Of a stretch of DNA of 64,000 nucleotides, positions 1-12,241 are shown piece after piece (the first letter of the stretch is position 1; every line of letters starts with the position of its first letter). Made by a program: the position numbers and the translations under genes. Source of the DNA: Agrypnia vestita. Taxonomy: Eukaryota > Arthropoda > Insecta > Trichoptera > Phryganeidae. The notes under the pieces were generated by a model, which saw nothing but the letters and a program-made list of their open reading frames with translations, was not told the DNA's origin and did no database searches. The stretch is from contig JADDOH010002261.1 of assembly GCA_016648135.1 (NCBI GenBank), positions 124,001-188,000 of the forward strand, written 5' to 3'.

Positions 1-1684
1 CTGTGTGTTTATTTGTCTTTGGAAGAACCTTTATTGTTTTAGAGGACGTTGAATTTCATAAAATTCGCGTTTTGTTTTGTTCAAAACGGGTTTAATTATT
101 TTCGGCACTTATTCGTGGAACGATGTTTTCTCTCCGTGAATGTTAACCAATATTGCCGTAAGTAATTACGTGAAACTCTAGTTGAATAGCCCGAATAATA
201 TCTCTCCACAAAGATAAATTTAAAACTTTGATTAGCTTTGTTTACTGTTTAAATGTACATTGTTACCGTTAGCTGAATGAAAAATTATATTTATTCAATT
301 TTTTTTTATCTCCTACATACTTATATTACAACGTTTTACTTTTTCTAACAGAATAAAATACATGTAATCGTTCACATATGATCCATAAATAAAAAATAAA
401 AACCTTCCATCAATTTAAGTAACGTTTTAAAATATTTTTTAGCGTTTTTCTGTTTTTTAGTCGGAAAACAATGGTCCGTGTATTTAGATTAATTAATAAC
501 GTTTATTTTCCAAATTTAATCAAAATACGTTATTTAAAAAAATAAATTCACATGATTTATATTCCGTATACATACATACACATTGTACATATTGTATACA
601 TTTGATTAAAATACTTGCATGGTTTAAGGTCTTCCGGGAATCTGTAGTAATTTTCTGTCGGCTACGTAAATAATGTATTAGAAGGAAAGATAGAGTAATG
701 ATAATATTCCTCTACAATTCAAATCATTCTTCATATTCAGACGATTAGGTATATGTATATACAGTGATTAAAGAACTCGGACAATGGTGTTGCCAGACTA
801 TGTAGTACTTCCTGCAATTTTTATTTATTTGCGCAATAAATAAATCGATTTATTCAATAATAGATTTATTAAATAAATAAATCATAAATACGCGATTCTT
901 TACACTATTGATGTTATGTTGTGGAGCTCGAACGGAACGAGCCGGCGGAACGCTCGCCCGTCGCGCCAGACATTGGGGTGCCAGTTTGAATTTATATTAT
1001 TTTATTATATAGATGTCCAGTTCACAATTAATTAAAATTAGTGGAAATAATGTAAAAATCAGCAAAACAATAAAGCAAAACATGAAAAATACATTCGTAG
1101 GTACCAAAAAATATTGATTCAGTTATTTAAAATGAAATCGGAAAATGTTATAATTATTTAAACTGGTAGAAGCAACACACTACACTAAATTTACCATAAA
1201 TACCATTTTTGTACGGTTAATCGTTTATCGTCTAGGTACCATATTTTCGTATATACCGATTTTATTATATTAAATTTTATTAATTTAGATATATCTTCTA
1301 ATCAGGAGGTGAACAACAGTACCCATAAATTAGTCCCCCACAACCCAATTATTAATAAGATCTCTTGACTGTTCGTATGGGGGACACCCAGAATCCTCCC
1401 CCAGAACCCGGCATCTCAGAACTGTCATGAAATGAGCCGCAAGTGTTCTAGAGTTGTTTACTGTCAGCCTAAATGGAAATATGGTGTCATCATATTAGGG
1501 TGGGTAGGAACGTGGCACACACGCTCACCACATACCCTGCATCACGAATTTCAAAAGCATTTTGTCAACGTTTTAATTATGTATGCAATAAAATAATTAT
1601 TTAATGCGTGCTCGTCGACACTTCATATATATAACTTTCATATATGAAATTTTTAAATCATTTAATGAAAACACATATATAGAC
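1..1684. other. AT-rich non-coding DNA
   Basis: No gene or clear transposon is visible. The stretch is AT-rich with many stop codons in every frame. A short GC-rich patch at about 922-980 stands out from its surroundings, but I cannot assign it. Confidence 0.6.
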
Positions 1685-1814
1685 TGACCCATCGAGTTCG
1701 CCGGATTTAATTTTTCCTCCATTTTTTTAAATATAACTTGGCAATTCCAATATTGCCAACTTATATTTTTTTTTAAATGGAGGAAAATTAAAATCCGGCG
1801 TAATCGATGGGCCA
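1685..1814. repeat. Palindromic element, about 60 bp arms
   Basis: The left arm (about 1686-1744, starting GACCCATCGA) is the imperfect reverse complement of the right arm (about 1753-1812, ending TCGATGGGCC). The spacer is about 8 bp. Both arms carry a CCGGATTTTAA-like block and a TCCTCCATTT block. This is a foldback or MITE-like hairpin; the family is unknown. Confidence 0.75.
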
Positions 1815-2143
1815 CCCTAAAATTGAAAGAACAACATAAAAAAAATGATAAATTTATCCTGGCACCATCTAGCGTGCAAAACGCAAATGTTTTTGGGAAT
1901 CTTTGCATGATATGAAGTTGATAATTATTTTAAAATTGAATAATATGTCTATCATTTACGAAAGGCATCATATATATAAATTTCCAATTTTTTGTATTAA
2001 AAAATGTTTCATATGTGGCCTCCGTAGATTAAAAACACTGGCTTCTCATAATGTGGATTTTGGGATCAATTTCCAATACGATCAGTGTATCTGGGTATAA
2101 TCCAAGAATATGGTCATAATAACCAATCTTGTTGAGAGTAAAT
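1815..2143. other. No feature seen
   Basis: AT-rich sequence. A 65-codon open frame here has no recognisable motif and is most likely chance. Confidence 0.5.
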
Positions 2144-2400
2144 GAGTCGTATATTTCCAGACACCGCTAACTCCAAACCAAAAAAATTTACAGCAATTCA
2201 AGTAAATTTATACCTTATTGTGTGAAATGTCATTACCTACACTGTTAGTTTTTCTAGAAAGTTTGTTATAAATGTAAACAAACTTTCTAGAAAAACTATC
2301 AGTGTAAGTACTGACATCTCACACAATAAGGTTTATAATTACTTGACCTGCTGTAAATTTTTTTGGTTTGGAGTTAGCGGTGTCTGGAAATATACGACTC
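2144..2400. repeat. Large near-perfect palindrome, about 120 bp arms
   Basis: The arms run from GAGTCGTATATTTCCAGACA at 2144 to its reverse complement ending at 2400. They are centred near 2272, with only about 15 bp between the innermost matches (AAACTTTCTAGAAAAACT on the right). Identity is high over almost the whole arm. The transcript would fold into one long hairpin. It is a foldback/MITE-like insertion or a recent inverted duplication and encodes nothing. Confidence 0.85.
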
Positions 2401-2947
2401 AAATATCCTCGATATGGTTGAGTGTCCTAATTTCAAAATAAAACAGAAACTATAAAGTTTAGAAAATTTTGCCGTACATTTGGACATATGAGTCAGTTTA
2501 TCTAAAGACAAAACGAAACCACAAACGAGAAAAAAACATTGTGCAATAATAATTTTGTTTTTCATGATAACACCAAACATTCATGCATACCGTAGACAAC
2601 AGAAATTATTATAGTTATGAATTAATAAATTCATTGATTTTCTTAAGGAATGTTTTACAAAGAAATAAATGATAAATAATACACAAACACTTCTATTCTC
2701 TATGATTCGCGTAAACATTTGGTATTGTCTATAAATAAAATTCTCGCCAACCAAATCTTGTCTACGATTTACACTTTGTCTTTTGATAAAGCCTCTCAAA
2801 CATCAAAATGTATGATGGCATTATGGAATCTTTAAAGTGTATTAACAATTCAAATACTCACTTGCGCATCAATTCTGTTTAATTTTTAAATCAGAACACT
2901 CGACTTTACCGTGGATACTTACTTACTCTTAGAAGGATCAGTTATAA
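2401..2947. other. No gene seen
   Basis: AT-rich. Short open frames on the minus strand (for example 2581-2799) lack recognisable domains. Confidence 0.5.
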
Positions 2948-3610
2948 CAGTGATGGCGAACCTAGGGCACGCATGCCAAGATGGCACGTATAAAAGTGTT
3001 GCTGGCACGTGAACGATTTAAAGATTACATTTCTTAAACTGATACATAACCGAAAGATATCCGACTTATCATTTTATATACAATTTATAACATTTTCAAC
3101 ACTGTTACTGACATTTGTTATCATTAGAGGTTATGATTGTTTTTAGCTATGAAAGTTTTTGTTGCGAAATGATTCACTATAGTAACATTTTGTTGATAGT
3201 GGATTCTACTGTGACCATTATAAGTAAGTACGTATTTGTAAAATAATACGTCGTTTCTTACACACGCGAAAAAAAGAGGTTACATATGAATGATTGTTTT
3301 GACCGAATAGCGAAATTGTGAAAAGTTAAACTACATTTTTGGTCGAGCTTTTGCTTTATTTGTCAACTGTGAAAGTAATGTAAATTGAAGATTAAATGTG
3401 TTTTTATTAATTAGAAAATTTTTAAATATTCAGTGTTATTTATGAAAAAAAAATATTTGAAAAATTCTATTAAACATGGCCATTGAAAATGAAAAATGTA
3501 CTTTATCTCAAAACTAAGTATAAAAAATAAAATGCACGGCATATCAGACAATCGATAAATAATATTTAGGAGTTTTCATTATGCGCATGTAAAGAGGTTC
3601 GCCACACCTG
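2948..3610. mobile_element. Non-autonomous hAT-like DNA transposon
   Basis: The left end reads CAGTGATGGCGAACCT and the right end reads AGGTTCGCCACACCTG, so the termini form roughly 16 bp imperfect inverted repeats with CAG/CTG tips. The 8 bp before it (AGTTATAA, 2940-2947) and after it (AGGCATAA, 3611-3618) match at 6 of 8 positions, as expected for an old 8 bp hAT target duplication. The 663 bp interior has no transposase. The superfamily call rests on the ends and the duplication length. Confidence 0.65.
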
Positions 3611-4577
3611 AGGCATAATGACCACGTCTTGGATTTGGATTTTGTTTTTTTGATTTGATTTTTTGTTTTGTTTAACTTCGTTTCATGTTTTGCTACAATA
3701 ATTGGACCTCTTGGTTTGTTGTAGCGTTAAATGAAAATAAAAATAAAATAGTGAATTTCTTTGATTTATTAGTTATGTTAAATTAAAGGTTTTCGAATTA
3801 ATTTTAAATAAGTTTTTTCTTTTCCTAAATATTTTTAATTGATTTAATCAAATTAAATTATTTAAATAAGCTCGCTCGTCGTCGCTTTACCAGCTCAATA
3901 GATGAAATTTATTAAAGTTGTTTTATAAATTTAAGTTCTGTAATTATTGAAATTTTAAAAGAAACCAAGTTTAGTCATTTATATTTAAGCTTTGTTCATT
4001 TTATATTTTAAAACACAAATGGGAGACATAACTCAGATAAATTCTTTGTTGGCTAAAATATTTTTACGTAGCAGAAATTTTGAACTTCTATCATAAAAAA
4101 TGGTTCAACCCTTTCGCGGGCCGTAGGAAAACGTAATCCCAGTAAATAAATTTACAGTACCTTATGAAACACAATTTTCATTTTTTTTAAATGCAGTCGC
4201 GCAATAACTACAACAATTGTCCCAATTGTTGATCAACTTATAACCTTGTATTGTTTGTATACGGGTGGGTGCACGTGATGACTTGACTTGTTTTTTCAAA
4301 CCTTTTTCAAGGACTGAAACGATTGATTTATGTTCTTTGAACTTTATTTATAGTACGTAATATAAATTTAAAGATTAATTTTACTTAACCGTAACCTTGT
4401 ACACTATCATAAAAAATAAGGGTTTTTATCGTAAAAAAATACAATTAATTTTATATACATATATTTTTGCTAATTAAAATATATCATCTTCATATTTATT
4501 TTAATCCATAAATATGGTTTAATTTTTCAATATTTTATGCTGAAGAAAAGCTTCATGGGGAGTGGATTGAAACGTGG
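3611..4577. other. No gene seen
   Basis: AT-rich sequence with runs of A and T. I see no terminal repeats or coding potential. Confidence 0.5.
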
Positions 4578-4757
4578 GTAGCTTTTTAGTGTAATGGTTA
4601 TGACTCTCGCCTAGTGATCCAATGATTGGTGGTTCGGGTCTCATTCCAGGACACCAGGAAGTTATCCCTATTGTCGTAGCACAAGCGTTAAGTTTAATTT
4701 GAAAATAATAAAGATATTGAAGAGATATGTATTCCTGATACGCGTCTCTATATTTTT
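4578..4757 (+). mobile_element. tRNA-derived SINE, family S1
   Basis: The head (GTAGCTTTTTAGTGTAATGG) resembles a tRNA 5' half with an A box. A B-box-like GGTTCGGGTCT follows. The body contains CCTATTGTCGTAGCACAAGCG and ends near ACGCGTCTCTATATTTTT. The same head and body order occurs at 42302-42483 and 49681-49861 in reverse orientation, which defines the family. It is old and diverged, with no long A tail left. Confidence 0.7.
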
Positions 4758-5456
4758 AAGTGTACCAATCATTTTTAAAGCAATTGTTTTAAACTTTTTT
4801 CTCATATTTATCTTCAGTTTCTATTTTTTCCATATTCCAATATTATATAAAAATATCAATGAATAATTTTCCATAGAGAGGGTTAAATAATGGTCGTCTA
4901 CTTAAAAATAATAACGACGCCAAAAATATCACAAAGTAATCTTCTATATTCTTTTCTGCATAGATTGAGAAGTATCAGGGTAGCATGTGTCGCTGTGGCT
5001 GTACCAAATCATTTACTAAGCAGGGAAAATTAAAGGGGTTCTGACATTTCTCTTCCACTAAGACAATGAGGTTTTGGGATTGGGAATGTGGTTCATCTAG
5101 AGTGCGCACCGCTCCTGGTACATGCAGGCATGACTTGCTGATGGCTAAGTGCGCATAAGAGAGAAGAGGTAGAGTGAAGGGGGAGACGTCTATTGTTGTT
5201 CCCCTGTAATCAAACCGGAGTGAAGTCTGCAGAACGCTACTAATTTGAATAAAATGTGGGATAAATTAAGACGGGAGAGGTTCGGAGCCTGACAGCCACC
5301 GGCGAAGCAAGGGCGGAACGCAGGCAAAACAAAATAATATTTATTCTGTGTTTGATTACATTCAATAGATTTTATTATGTATTTTACATGAGAGGCAAAC
5401 GAACATGTTGCAGATAAATTCTGCAAATGAATGTTTTCTTTAATTGAATCTTATTA
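4758..5456. other. Unassigned DNA with a GC-richer block
   Basis: About 4970-5320 is less AT-rich than its surroundings, with purine-rich stretches and no long open frame. The 78-codon minus frame at 5190-5426 has no recognisable motif. Confidence 0.4.
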
Positions 5457-5630
5457 TTTTTTTTTACGCCAACAGCTATAGGTCACACGGCCCAATTACT
5501 GCAGCGAAATACATTACAAAAACACTCAAGCGTGATTTAATAAGTAGTAAGTAATGTGACTTCACCTGGAAACGAACCCGGAACTCTCGGTAGAAAACCA
5601 GTGTCTTGCCAAATGGACTACGAGGGTCGC
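5457..5630 (-). mobile_element. tRNA-derived SINE, family S2
   Basis: On the minus strand it begins GCGACCCTCGTAGTCCATTT with an A-box-like segment, followed by a B-box-like GGGTTCGTTTCC. It ends in GGCGT plus an A run (the T run at 5457-5465 on the plus strand). A tRNA-like head, unrelated body and A tail are the SINE signature. The head differs from family S1. Confidence 0.55.
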
Positions 5631-5984
5631 AATTTTATTTTTTTACGTACATTTGTGTATAAAGTTATCCGAAAATTTTTAAAATTATTTTACTCAATTT
5701 AACGTCAATTTTACACAGATGATATTTATATCAATGTAAAACAGCTACGTGGATATGTTTTTTCTTAGATTTTTTTTTTTTGATTATTTACATCTCTTAA
5801 AATTATGTATATCACTAGGTATGTTATGTTCTCAATGCACCGATATTTGATGTACTTTTAGTGGCTTATCAACTCTCTAGCTATGATGAAATAAATATTT
5901 ATCCATTGAACTCTAGGACCGCGAAATGTTAAGTTTGCTTTATGTCAAATATGAAAAACAAAATAATGGCATCCCATTCCTCCC
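5631..5984. other. No gene seen
   Basis: AT-rich with a T run at about 5769-5780. Nothing else can be supported. Confidence 0.5.
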
Positions 5985-6180
5985 TGGCCTATACAAATGT
6001 GTATTATATTGAACGCGATCCGAACATTGTTCTATTGCACTCTAGGATCCTGAGGAAAAAATGTATCCCTACGCCACTTCCAAGAACACTTCGCCGTGAC
6101 TTGATTTCGCAAACTTCGTTATTATTTAGGGTCCTGCTTTAAAAAGGCACCACACTCGCCCCTATCCTTAAACCCTTATT
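5985..6180. repeat. Dispersed repeat, copy 1
   Basis: It shares CACTCTAGGAYCCTGA, an A-rich segment, TTTAGGGYCCTGC and a final CCTC/CGCCCC block with 39540-39660, in the same order and orientation. It is an unclassified interspersed repeat; the 66-codon open frame across it is probably incidental. Confidence 0.45.
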
Positions 6181-9100
6181 TTAAATTATATTTAAATCCG
6201 AAATCCCGAGCGAAGCAGGGTAGGAGCTGAATGTAGTACATGAGCATTAAATAATTATATAATAAGAAGACTTTAGGTACAAGTAAAGGTAAGGTGAGTA
6301 TTAATATTCGTCATTTGTAATTTCCATTCGCTCGTATTATACATGTAGAAGCTTCAGAAAAGGAAACAATGAAATGTTTTATCGAATTGAACTCTTGGAA
6401 ACATTCGTCTAATGTTCCCTGATGGGGAGAGGAAATTCTATACTGAGCACTTTTGCAAAGAGCTAACTCGCTTGCGGGGAGAGTTTTTACTTTTCCAACC
6501 CTTATAAAGTATAGTGCTTCGCCGTATTTAAAAATAAAAACAAATACAGAGTTACAATTATTAACGAAAAGTTCATTCGCCCAAAAACGATGCCCTCCGA
6601 ATAGAAAAATTATATTAACCACATAACATATTTTACAAAATAATGTTTAAAAATTGTGTATCTCTGAATAATTATTATGAATAAGTGTCAGAGATTTAGT
6701 AGAGATAAATCTAAGTACCGTGTTGTATTAACTTAGTTCAAGAGATCACCCTTTGAGATATGTAAAACCTAATCTACCCACGTAGGTATACAGCATTAAA
6801 TTTGATTTGATTTAACATGCACGGACAAAAATTATCTAGAACTATTTATTCTGAAATATTAGATATATAGAAGGTATTAAATGATAGACATTTTTTCAGT
6901 ATTAACTATTGCTGGGGAGATTTTAAGTCACCTAACCCACGAACGGAACATTAACAGTCTGACATTTTCCTATAATAAGCACGAAGTGAGGGGCAAGATA
7001 CTTGAATCTCTGACTTTTAGTGTTTATAATAGCTGAGATTTGTTTCCAAAGAGTCTTATGAGAGTACATAATTTCCTATTAAATTTTCAGAGGTTGACTT
7101 GAGACAAAAATTCTCTTAAAAAACTCGGCCATGCTCATGGGCTATTATAAATCGGGTCTTTTTAAAGCTCCTGTAAATCATAAAATGACATAGTCCCCCA
7201 CCTGAAAATTTTAAAACCTCATTTTATACGATCATTAAAATGAAAAATAAAATAATATGTTTTCTCCGCTTGAATTTAATTGAATATCAATATTTTCTAC
7301 TCAAGTTTTCAGAATGACAGAACCTCTTAGGTGAGACAAGTAGGTAATATGTCTATTAGAAAAAGTATAGACTAAATGATAGGAAACAGATGTAGGTGCC
7401 GGAAAATGTTATTTTGAAAACGAAACAATATTATTAAGGGTTGAAAGTGGTCAATTATTTTCATTTCAATTTGATGCCACATTGAATAATCAAAAAAGTA
7501 CGCATGTATTTAGCTAAACATTTTAAAAATATCATATTCATGTAGGTATATACATTTTAGCCACATACGGATTGGTCAAAGTCTTTGAATTTTCTTGAAC
7601 TTGACGGTTTATATATTCAATTCTTTTCTCAGGATCTTCCGCAGTAGGTACGTCTGAAGATGTTCCGCTGTACATGTACCGCATATCCTTAGTCCTTTAG
7701 TCCTTCCTCCATCTCGGGACTCAGGTGCTCCGGCGCCCCACCATTTGCAGGCTTACTTAAAGAATGCAATACTGCCTTAAGGATTTACGGACGCGATGCA
7801 GCGCCACTTCAGTTGCTTTATTTTATACCCAACGGATAAGTTTTATGCCGGATCGTATTGCGGGAAAATCGGAAGAGTGCCCGGATGCCAGAAGAATGAA
7901 ACAATAGAGTTTAGTTTGAATGTAAAGCTAGACAAGAAAACAAACAATACGCTTTGTTATTCCATTTCGTATTTATTCATACCTATGTGTGATTGACGTA
8001 TTTAGTAGGGAATTAGTACCTACATACTGGCTGTAACCCATAAAATATTATGGTACTCTTACATGTCGATTCCTAAAAAAGAAGTATTTAATTATTTTTA
8101 TAAAAAAGAAAAGAAAAAAAGGAAAAGTACAAAAGAACAAAAAATAAAAAAATTACTATAAGAAAAATAAATATTATAAAGAAGCTACGGAAGTTACGAC
8201 GGGCGGACGGACAGACAAAGAAATTATTATAATTGGGATTATATGAAATAATTTAAGCAGGTAATACATTGTTACGTGCATGAGAAAAATCTTTTTCTTC
8301 TTTATCAAACAGCGTATAATAGCCGGCAAACATCTTGAACATTGGCTTCAGCTGCGCAGAAGACAAATTTTGGATCTCAGGGGTGAAATAGTATTATGGA
8401 GTCTACATGCGCAAAATTTCCCACACTACACCGAAAATTGTTCACGATGTTTTCCGGCTACTCTAGCATGTATTATATTAATGTCAATTTATTTTTCATT
8501 AATTAAACAATTATAATAATAATGTTAATGAACTTTATTAATTTTATGCACCCCAAAATAAGAATAATCTAGAATTATAGTGTTGATGGTGTAAACATCA
8601 TAAAAACATCTATAATGTGTCATGCTTCTTTGTTTAGTTTTTAATTAAAATAAAATTTAAATTTACATAAAAAAAGATGTTTATAAGTAATAAGACACTT
8701 TTTTTATAGGAAGTTTTATATTTATTTTTCACATAATTCTGTAAAATTTAAACAAATATTAAAATTTTATAAGATGTTAGATATTTACAAGCCAAATTAA
8801 AGTAAGAAAGCAGAAACCATTTATAATACAAAAGCCATTTGAGATATGTGGGCAACGTTGCAAAACATCGTTGTCCAAAATCAAGGATTTGACTTCGTTT
8901 ATTTATTGAAATTTGGATATATATAATATTTTGAATAATTATTAAAAGATAAAAAAGAAAGTCGGAGTTAAAGTATAACGTATATTAAAGCATATTAATT
9001 TGTCATATTTATTTATTATAACAGTGATAAAAATCATACACATAATACTTCATTTTAATGATGCCGTTGTTTATATATAACTAATATATATATATATATA

Positions 9101-10289
9101 TAATTTTTATTTTATTGATCGGGTACCTGAGTTAAAATTGGTACTAAAAATGTGTTTGAGAATTTCGTAATACTAGTAGTATTTTAATTTATACCTTTGT
9201 TTTAATTATTTTCAGTTTTTTTTTTTTTTGTTTTGTTTTGAGTTTTATTTTTAAATTAACTGGTATCGGAACAACCAGGTATCTCCAAAACTTTTTGGTG
9301 CCTCCAAGCTCTTCTATCTTGCTACTTCCCCATCAGACTGGTGATTCTTTATGTTAGTATTTATTAATTCTGTATTCCTTAGATAAACAAAAATATATTT
9401 ATAATTCATAGCAATTTCCTACTAAGGATTAAGATTTATTATTAAAAAGCTTATTAATAAAGAGGCTTCTTCAATATTTCTGACTTATTTTTTTAAAAAC
9501 ATTGTATCATCATTACAGTAACTTATATAGAATATGAAAAATTCATTCCCTTTATTAAAAATCAAATAAAATAATAAAAACTTTCGATTTCCAATTGGAA
9601 TCTCTGTAAGATTTTTATCATTTTATTTAACTTGTATTGAAAGTTATTGTAATGATAGTTCAGCGTTTTACAAAAATAAGTCAGAAATACTGAAAAAAAG
9701 CAAACTTTGATGTCGTATATCTCCATAACTATTGATATTAGGTCATGGTTGCTTGAAAATTTTCGATTCATAATTAAAGCAGGAATATAGTCATGTGAAG
9801 TTATTTATATTTTCCAAATAACCCTTTATATTGAACTGAATTCATAATATTAATATTTTTTCGAACAAGAAATATTTTCCATGCAGGGATGATAATGACA
9901 AATATCTAGTGTTTTTTAGATTAAAAAAATATTTTTATTGATTTTATAACGTATATAAATAAATCTAAACATAAATTATTAATAAACATAACAGACCACC
10001 GAGAATGCGTGACGTAACTTCCTAAATTATTTGCATATTAATCTTGCATCCACAATTTTCGCATGTCCAACCGCCCGTGTCATATAAAATAAAAGTACCT
10101 ACAGTGGATCCTCAATATTCATCATTAATGAATATTAAAAAGGACGAATATAAAACGAATTTTTCCCACAGAAATTGACAAAAAAAAATTTAGTCCGATT
10201 CCAGCCCCGAATTTTTTCTATCTATTCTTTAACAAAAAAACACTTTTCCTAAAAATTGATCTCGGAAATCATCGCAAATGTATTTTAAT
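6181..10289. other. Long AT-rich region without recognised genes
   Basis: No intact or broken gene is recognised. Sub-features: a GC-richer patch at about 7630-7760 and 7790-7880; a CGGGCGGACGGACAGACAAA motif at about 8199-8220, of a type often seen in insect repeat tails; a TA dinucleotide run at 9083-9102; and poly-T at 9217-9228. Open frames at 6311-6622 and 7796-7996 have no known motif. Confidence 0.5.
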
Positions 10290-10335
10290 TATTATTTAAT
10301 TAAGATGAATTATAGAACTCTCGTAGACCACATTA
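10290..10335 (+). repeat. Fragment of dispersed family D
   Basis: TTATTTAATTAAGATGAATT followed by ATAGAACTCTCGTAGA matches the outer ends of the palindromic repeat at 40207-40553. It is a short decayed copy. Confidence 0.4.
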
Positions 10336-10779
10336 ATTTTAATTACATATTAATCACTACTTATTAACCGATGTGACAGATATTTATTCGTGATGCCGTA
10401 AATAAACCTACAGAGGGCCTAAATAAAATTTTAACCAGAAATATTCCAATCGGGTAAAAAAATGGTTGAGTTTTCATATTTAAGAGCTTGGGTTTTTGTT
10501 GTCGATTATGACATCAGGTGATTGAAGTCCCGATGGTTCATTAGCACTTTCTGACGATTCACCAGCACACATTATTTTAAAGTTAATTTTAAATTATTTA
10601 TATAATAATATATTATATATTAATAATTAATCAAATTATATATATATAGAATAAAAATAATATATATATATAGAATTATAAACATGTATATGTATTCTGG
10701 TGGAGCAGAAGAAGAGAGAAACATTACGACAGGAGGCAAGGCCGATCAAGAACATCATCTTCTTCTTCTACTCCTTATC
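10336..10779. other. AT-rich spacer with TA runs
   Basis: TA-rich simple sequence lies at about 10596-10690. No gene is seen. Confidence 0.5.
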
Positions 10780-10927
10780 TTATTGGGTATTGGCACCGCA
10801 TAATATTCGCTTTGGCAGTCTATCTACCGGCATCCGCAAGATATGTCCCAGCCACCGTAACTGTGATTTCTTGATAAACGTCAATAAGGTTTCTACTTCG
10901 AGACATTCTCTCCAAGTCAAGAACATC
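10780..10927 (-). pseudogene. LINE reverse-transcriptase C-terminal fragment
   Basis: The minus strand reads in frame through KKSQLRWLGHILRMP then DRLPKRILCG to a stop at 10780-10782. The RLRWLGHxLRM block is a hallmark of the C-terminal region of RTE/CR1-type non-LTR polymerases. The catalytic palm is missing. A GAAGAAGAAGA stretch just beyond the stop (about 10755-10770) would fit a simple-repeat LINE tail. This is therefore a 5'-truncated insertion; the exact clade is uncertain. Confidence 0.6.
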
Positions 10928-11174
10928 ACATGGTAATAAAATTTATTAAAAGAGATATGCGGAGTAAAAATAAAACATCTTTAATGTGTATTTAAAATAA
11001 AAATTATTAAAATATAGAGGTATCAACTGCGAAATCTATATACTAGTTCATGAAAAAATACGACAGACGTCTCTAGCATGGTCTCTTTGAAATAAATGAA
11101 AAATTTTCAGATTTGAAACATATATATAGAACTTTCAAAAATTTTATAACGTGTCGAATTGGGTAGAGTTATCA

Positions 11175-11290
11175 CATAAACCAGCTCATATAGATCGTAA
11201 GTCCTGTACCATCCTGTAAAAAAACTAATATGTTTTTCATATAAATTATTTAATCTCTGTGAGACTTCTATAATTCATTTTAATGAATCA
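11175..11290 (-). repeat. Dispersed family D, copy
   Basis: It contains CCAGCTCATATAGATCG and TCTCTGTGAGACTTCTATAATT, the reverse complement of blocks found in order at 59083-59200. It is a diverged copy of the same unclassified repeat. Confidence 0.5.
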
Positions 11291-11673
11291 TCAAGTAAGC
11301 TTGGTAGATAAAAAATAATTAAATAGTAATAACAAAATTCCGATTTGAAAACACTGCAAATAATTGAGCGCCGCCAATGCGGGAGGGTTGAATAACGAGG
11401 ATTTGTGTGTTTCTAATTAAGTGACTAACACATGTGACACTGCGCGAGTCACTTTACCATACTTAGTTTACCACATGTAAATCCTGGCGGTGCTTATATT
11501 CCAAACGTACGGCGGCGGGGAAACTTTCCGACGTTTATTTATTACGGGGACCGCGAAACAATCAAAAATCTTAGCGAAACAATACCGGCCGGGGCTGGGT
11601 TTCATGTTGGGGGCAAACGCATTCAAGTCTAATTTTAGCTTCAATAATATTTTTTAGAAAAAATAATTTTTAC
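11291..11673. other. GC-balanced non-repetitive block
   Basis: About 11370-11640 is clearly less AT-rich than its surroundings (for example GTACGGCGGCGGGGAAACTT). It has no terminal repeats and no convincing open frame. It could be a conserved non-coding or regulatory segment, but sequence alone does not show this. Confidence 0.35.
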
Positions 11674-11760
11674 AGTGTTAGTTAAATTAGTATAAACCAC
11701 TACCAGATTTAAGATCCACCGGTTTCGAGACGTACCCGTCTCTTCGTCAGGACCAACACT
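11674..11760 (-). repeat. Hairpin element with hammerhead-like core
   Basis: The outer arms AGTGTTAGT (11674-11682) and ACCAACACT (11752-11760) pair with one G-U. On the minus strand the inside reads CTGACGA, then A, GAGACG, a 4-base loop, CGTCTC and GAAAC. That is the order of a hammerhead ribozyme core (CUGANGA, stem II, GAAA) with one extra A before stem II. A credible stem III and cleavage site are not established, so activity is not claimed. Confidence 0.5.
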
Positions 11761-12183
11761 ATACTAGTATGTTCACAACACTACACACCACAACCATAGT
11801 TTGTTGACTTTTCACCAATATTGATCACATGCGTGTTAATCTTGTCAAGGACAAGTATGTACTAACTTGCCTACAAAACGATCAGGAATCTACGAGGGAG
11901 AGAGAGTGAGAGAGGGCGGGGTCTATATTGGGTGTTATCGTATCTTTTGTGAAAGTTAAATTGAACAAAGGGTTGTATGGAAAATTGATTTGCTTATTTA
12001 TTAGAGGTGATTTGTTATTCACCGCTTCCCTAATGTAAAAAATTTCTTAATTATTTAGAAATTTTTAACAAATAAAAAAAAAAAACGACGTTATATAAAA
12101 TAAAAATAATAAAACGGATGTTAAGTAATACTGAAAAGATTTTGAGAATAATTGCAATATATAAAGTTGATTGATTTAGGCCG
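11761..12183. other. No gene seen
   Basis: Mixed-composition sequence, including a GAGAGAGAGTGAGAGAGG purine run at about 11897-11917. It may belong to the same repeat as the hairpin to its left. Confidence 0.4.
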
Positions 12184-12241
12184 GTGCCACACTACGCGGT
12201 CAAATCGGCAAAGCAAACGGATCGACCGATCGTCCGCGCAG
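12184..12241. repeat. Short GC-rich inverted repeat
   Basis: CACACTACGCGG is followed about 35 bp later by CCGCGCAGTGTG, so the ends are near-reverse complements. The interior is rich in ATCG/CGAT. It could be one end of a DNA transposon or a small hairpin repeat; no partner end was found. Confidence 0.5.

Noticed and set aside
9083..9102. TA microsatellites (also 16701, 26391, 30535, 48834) as origins or promoters
   Set aside because: Ordinary dinucleotide runs; no other supporting signal.
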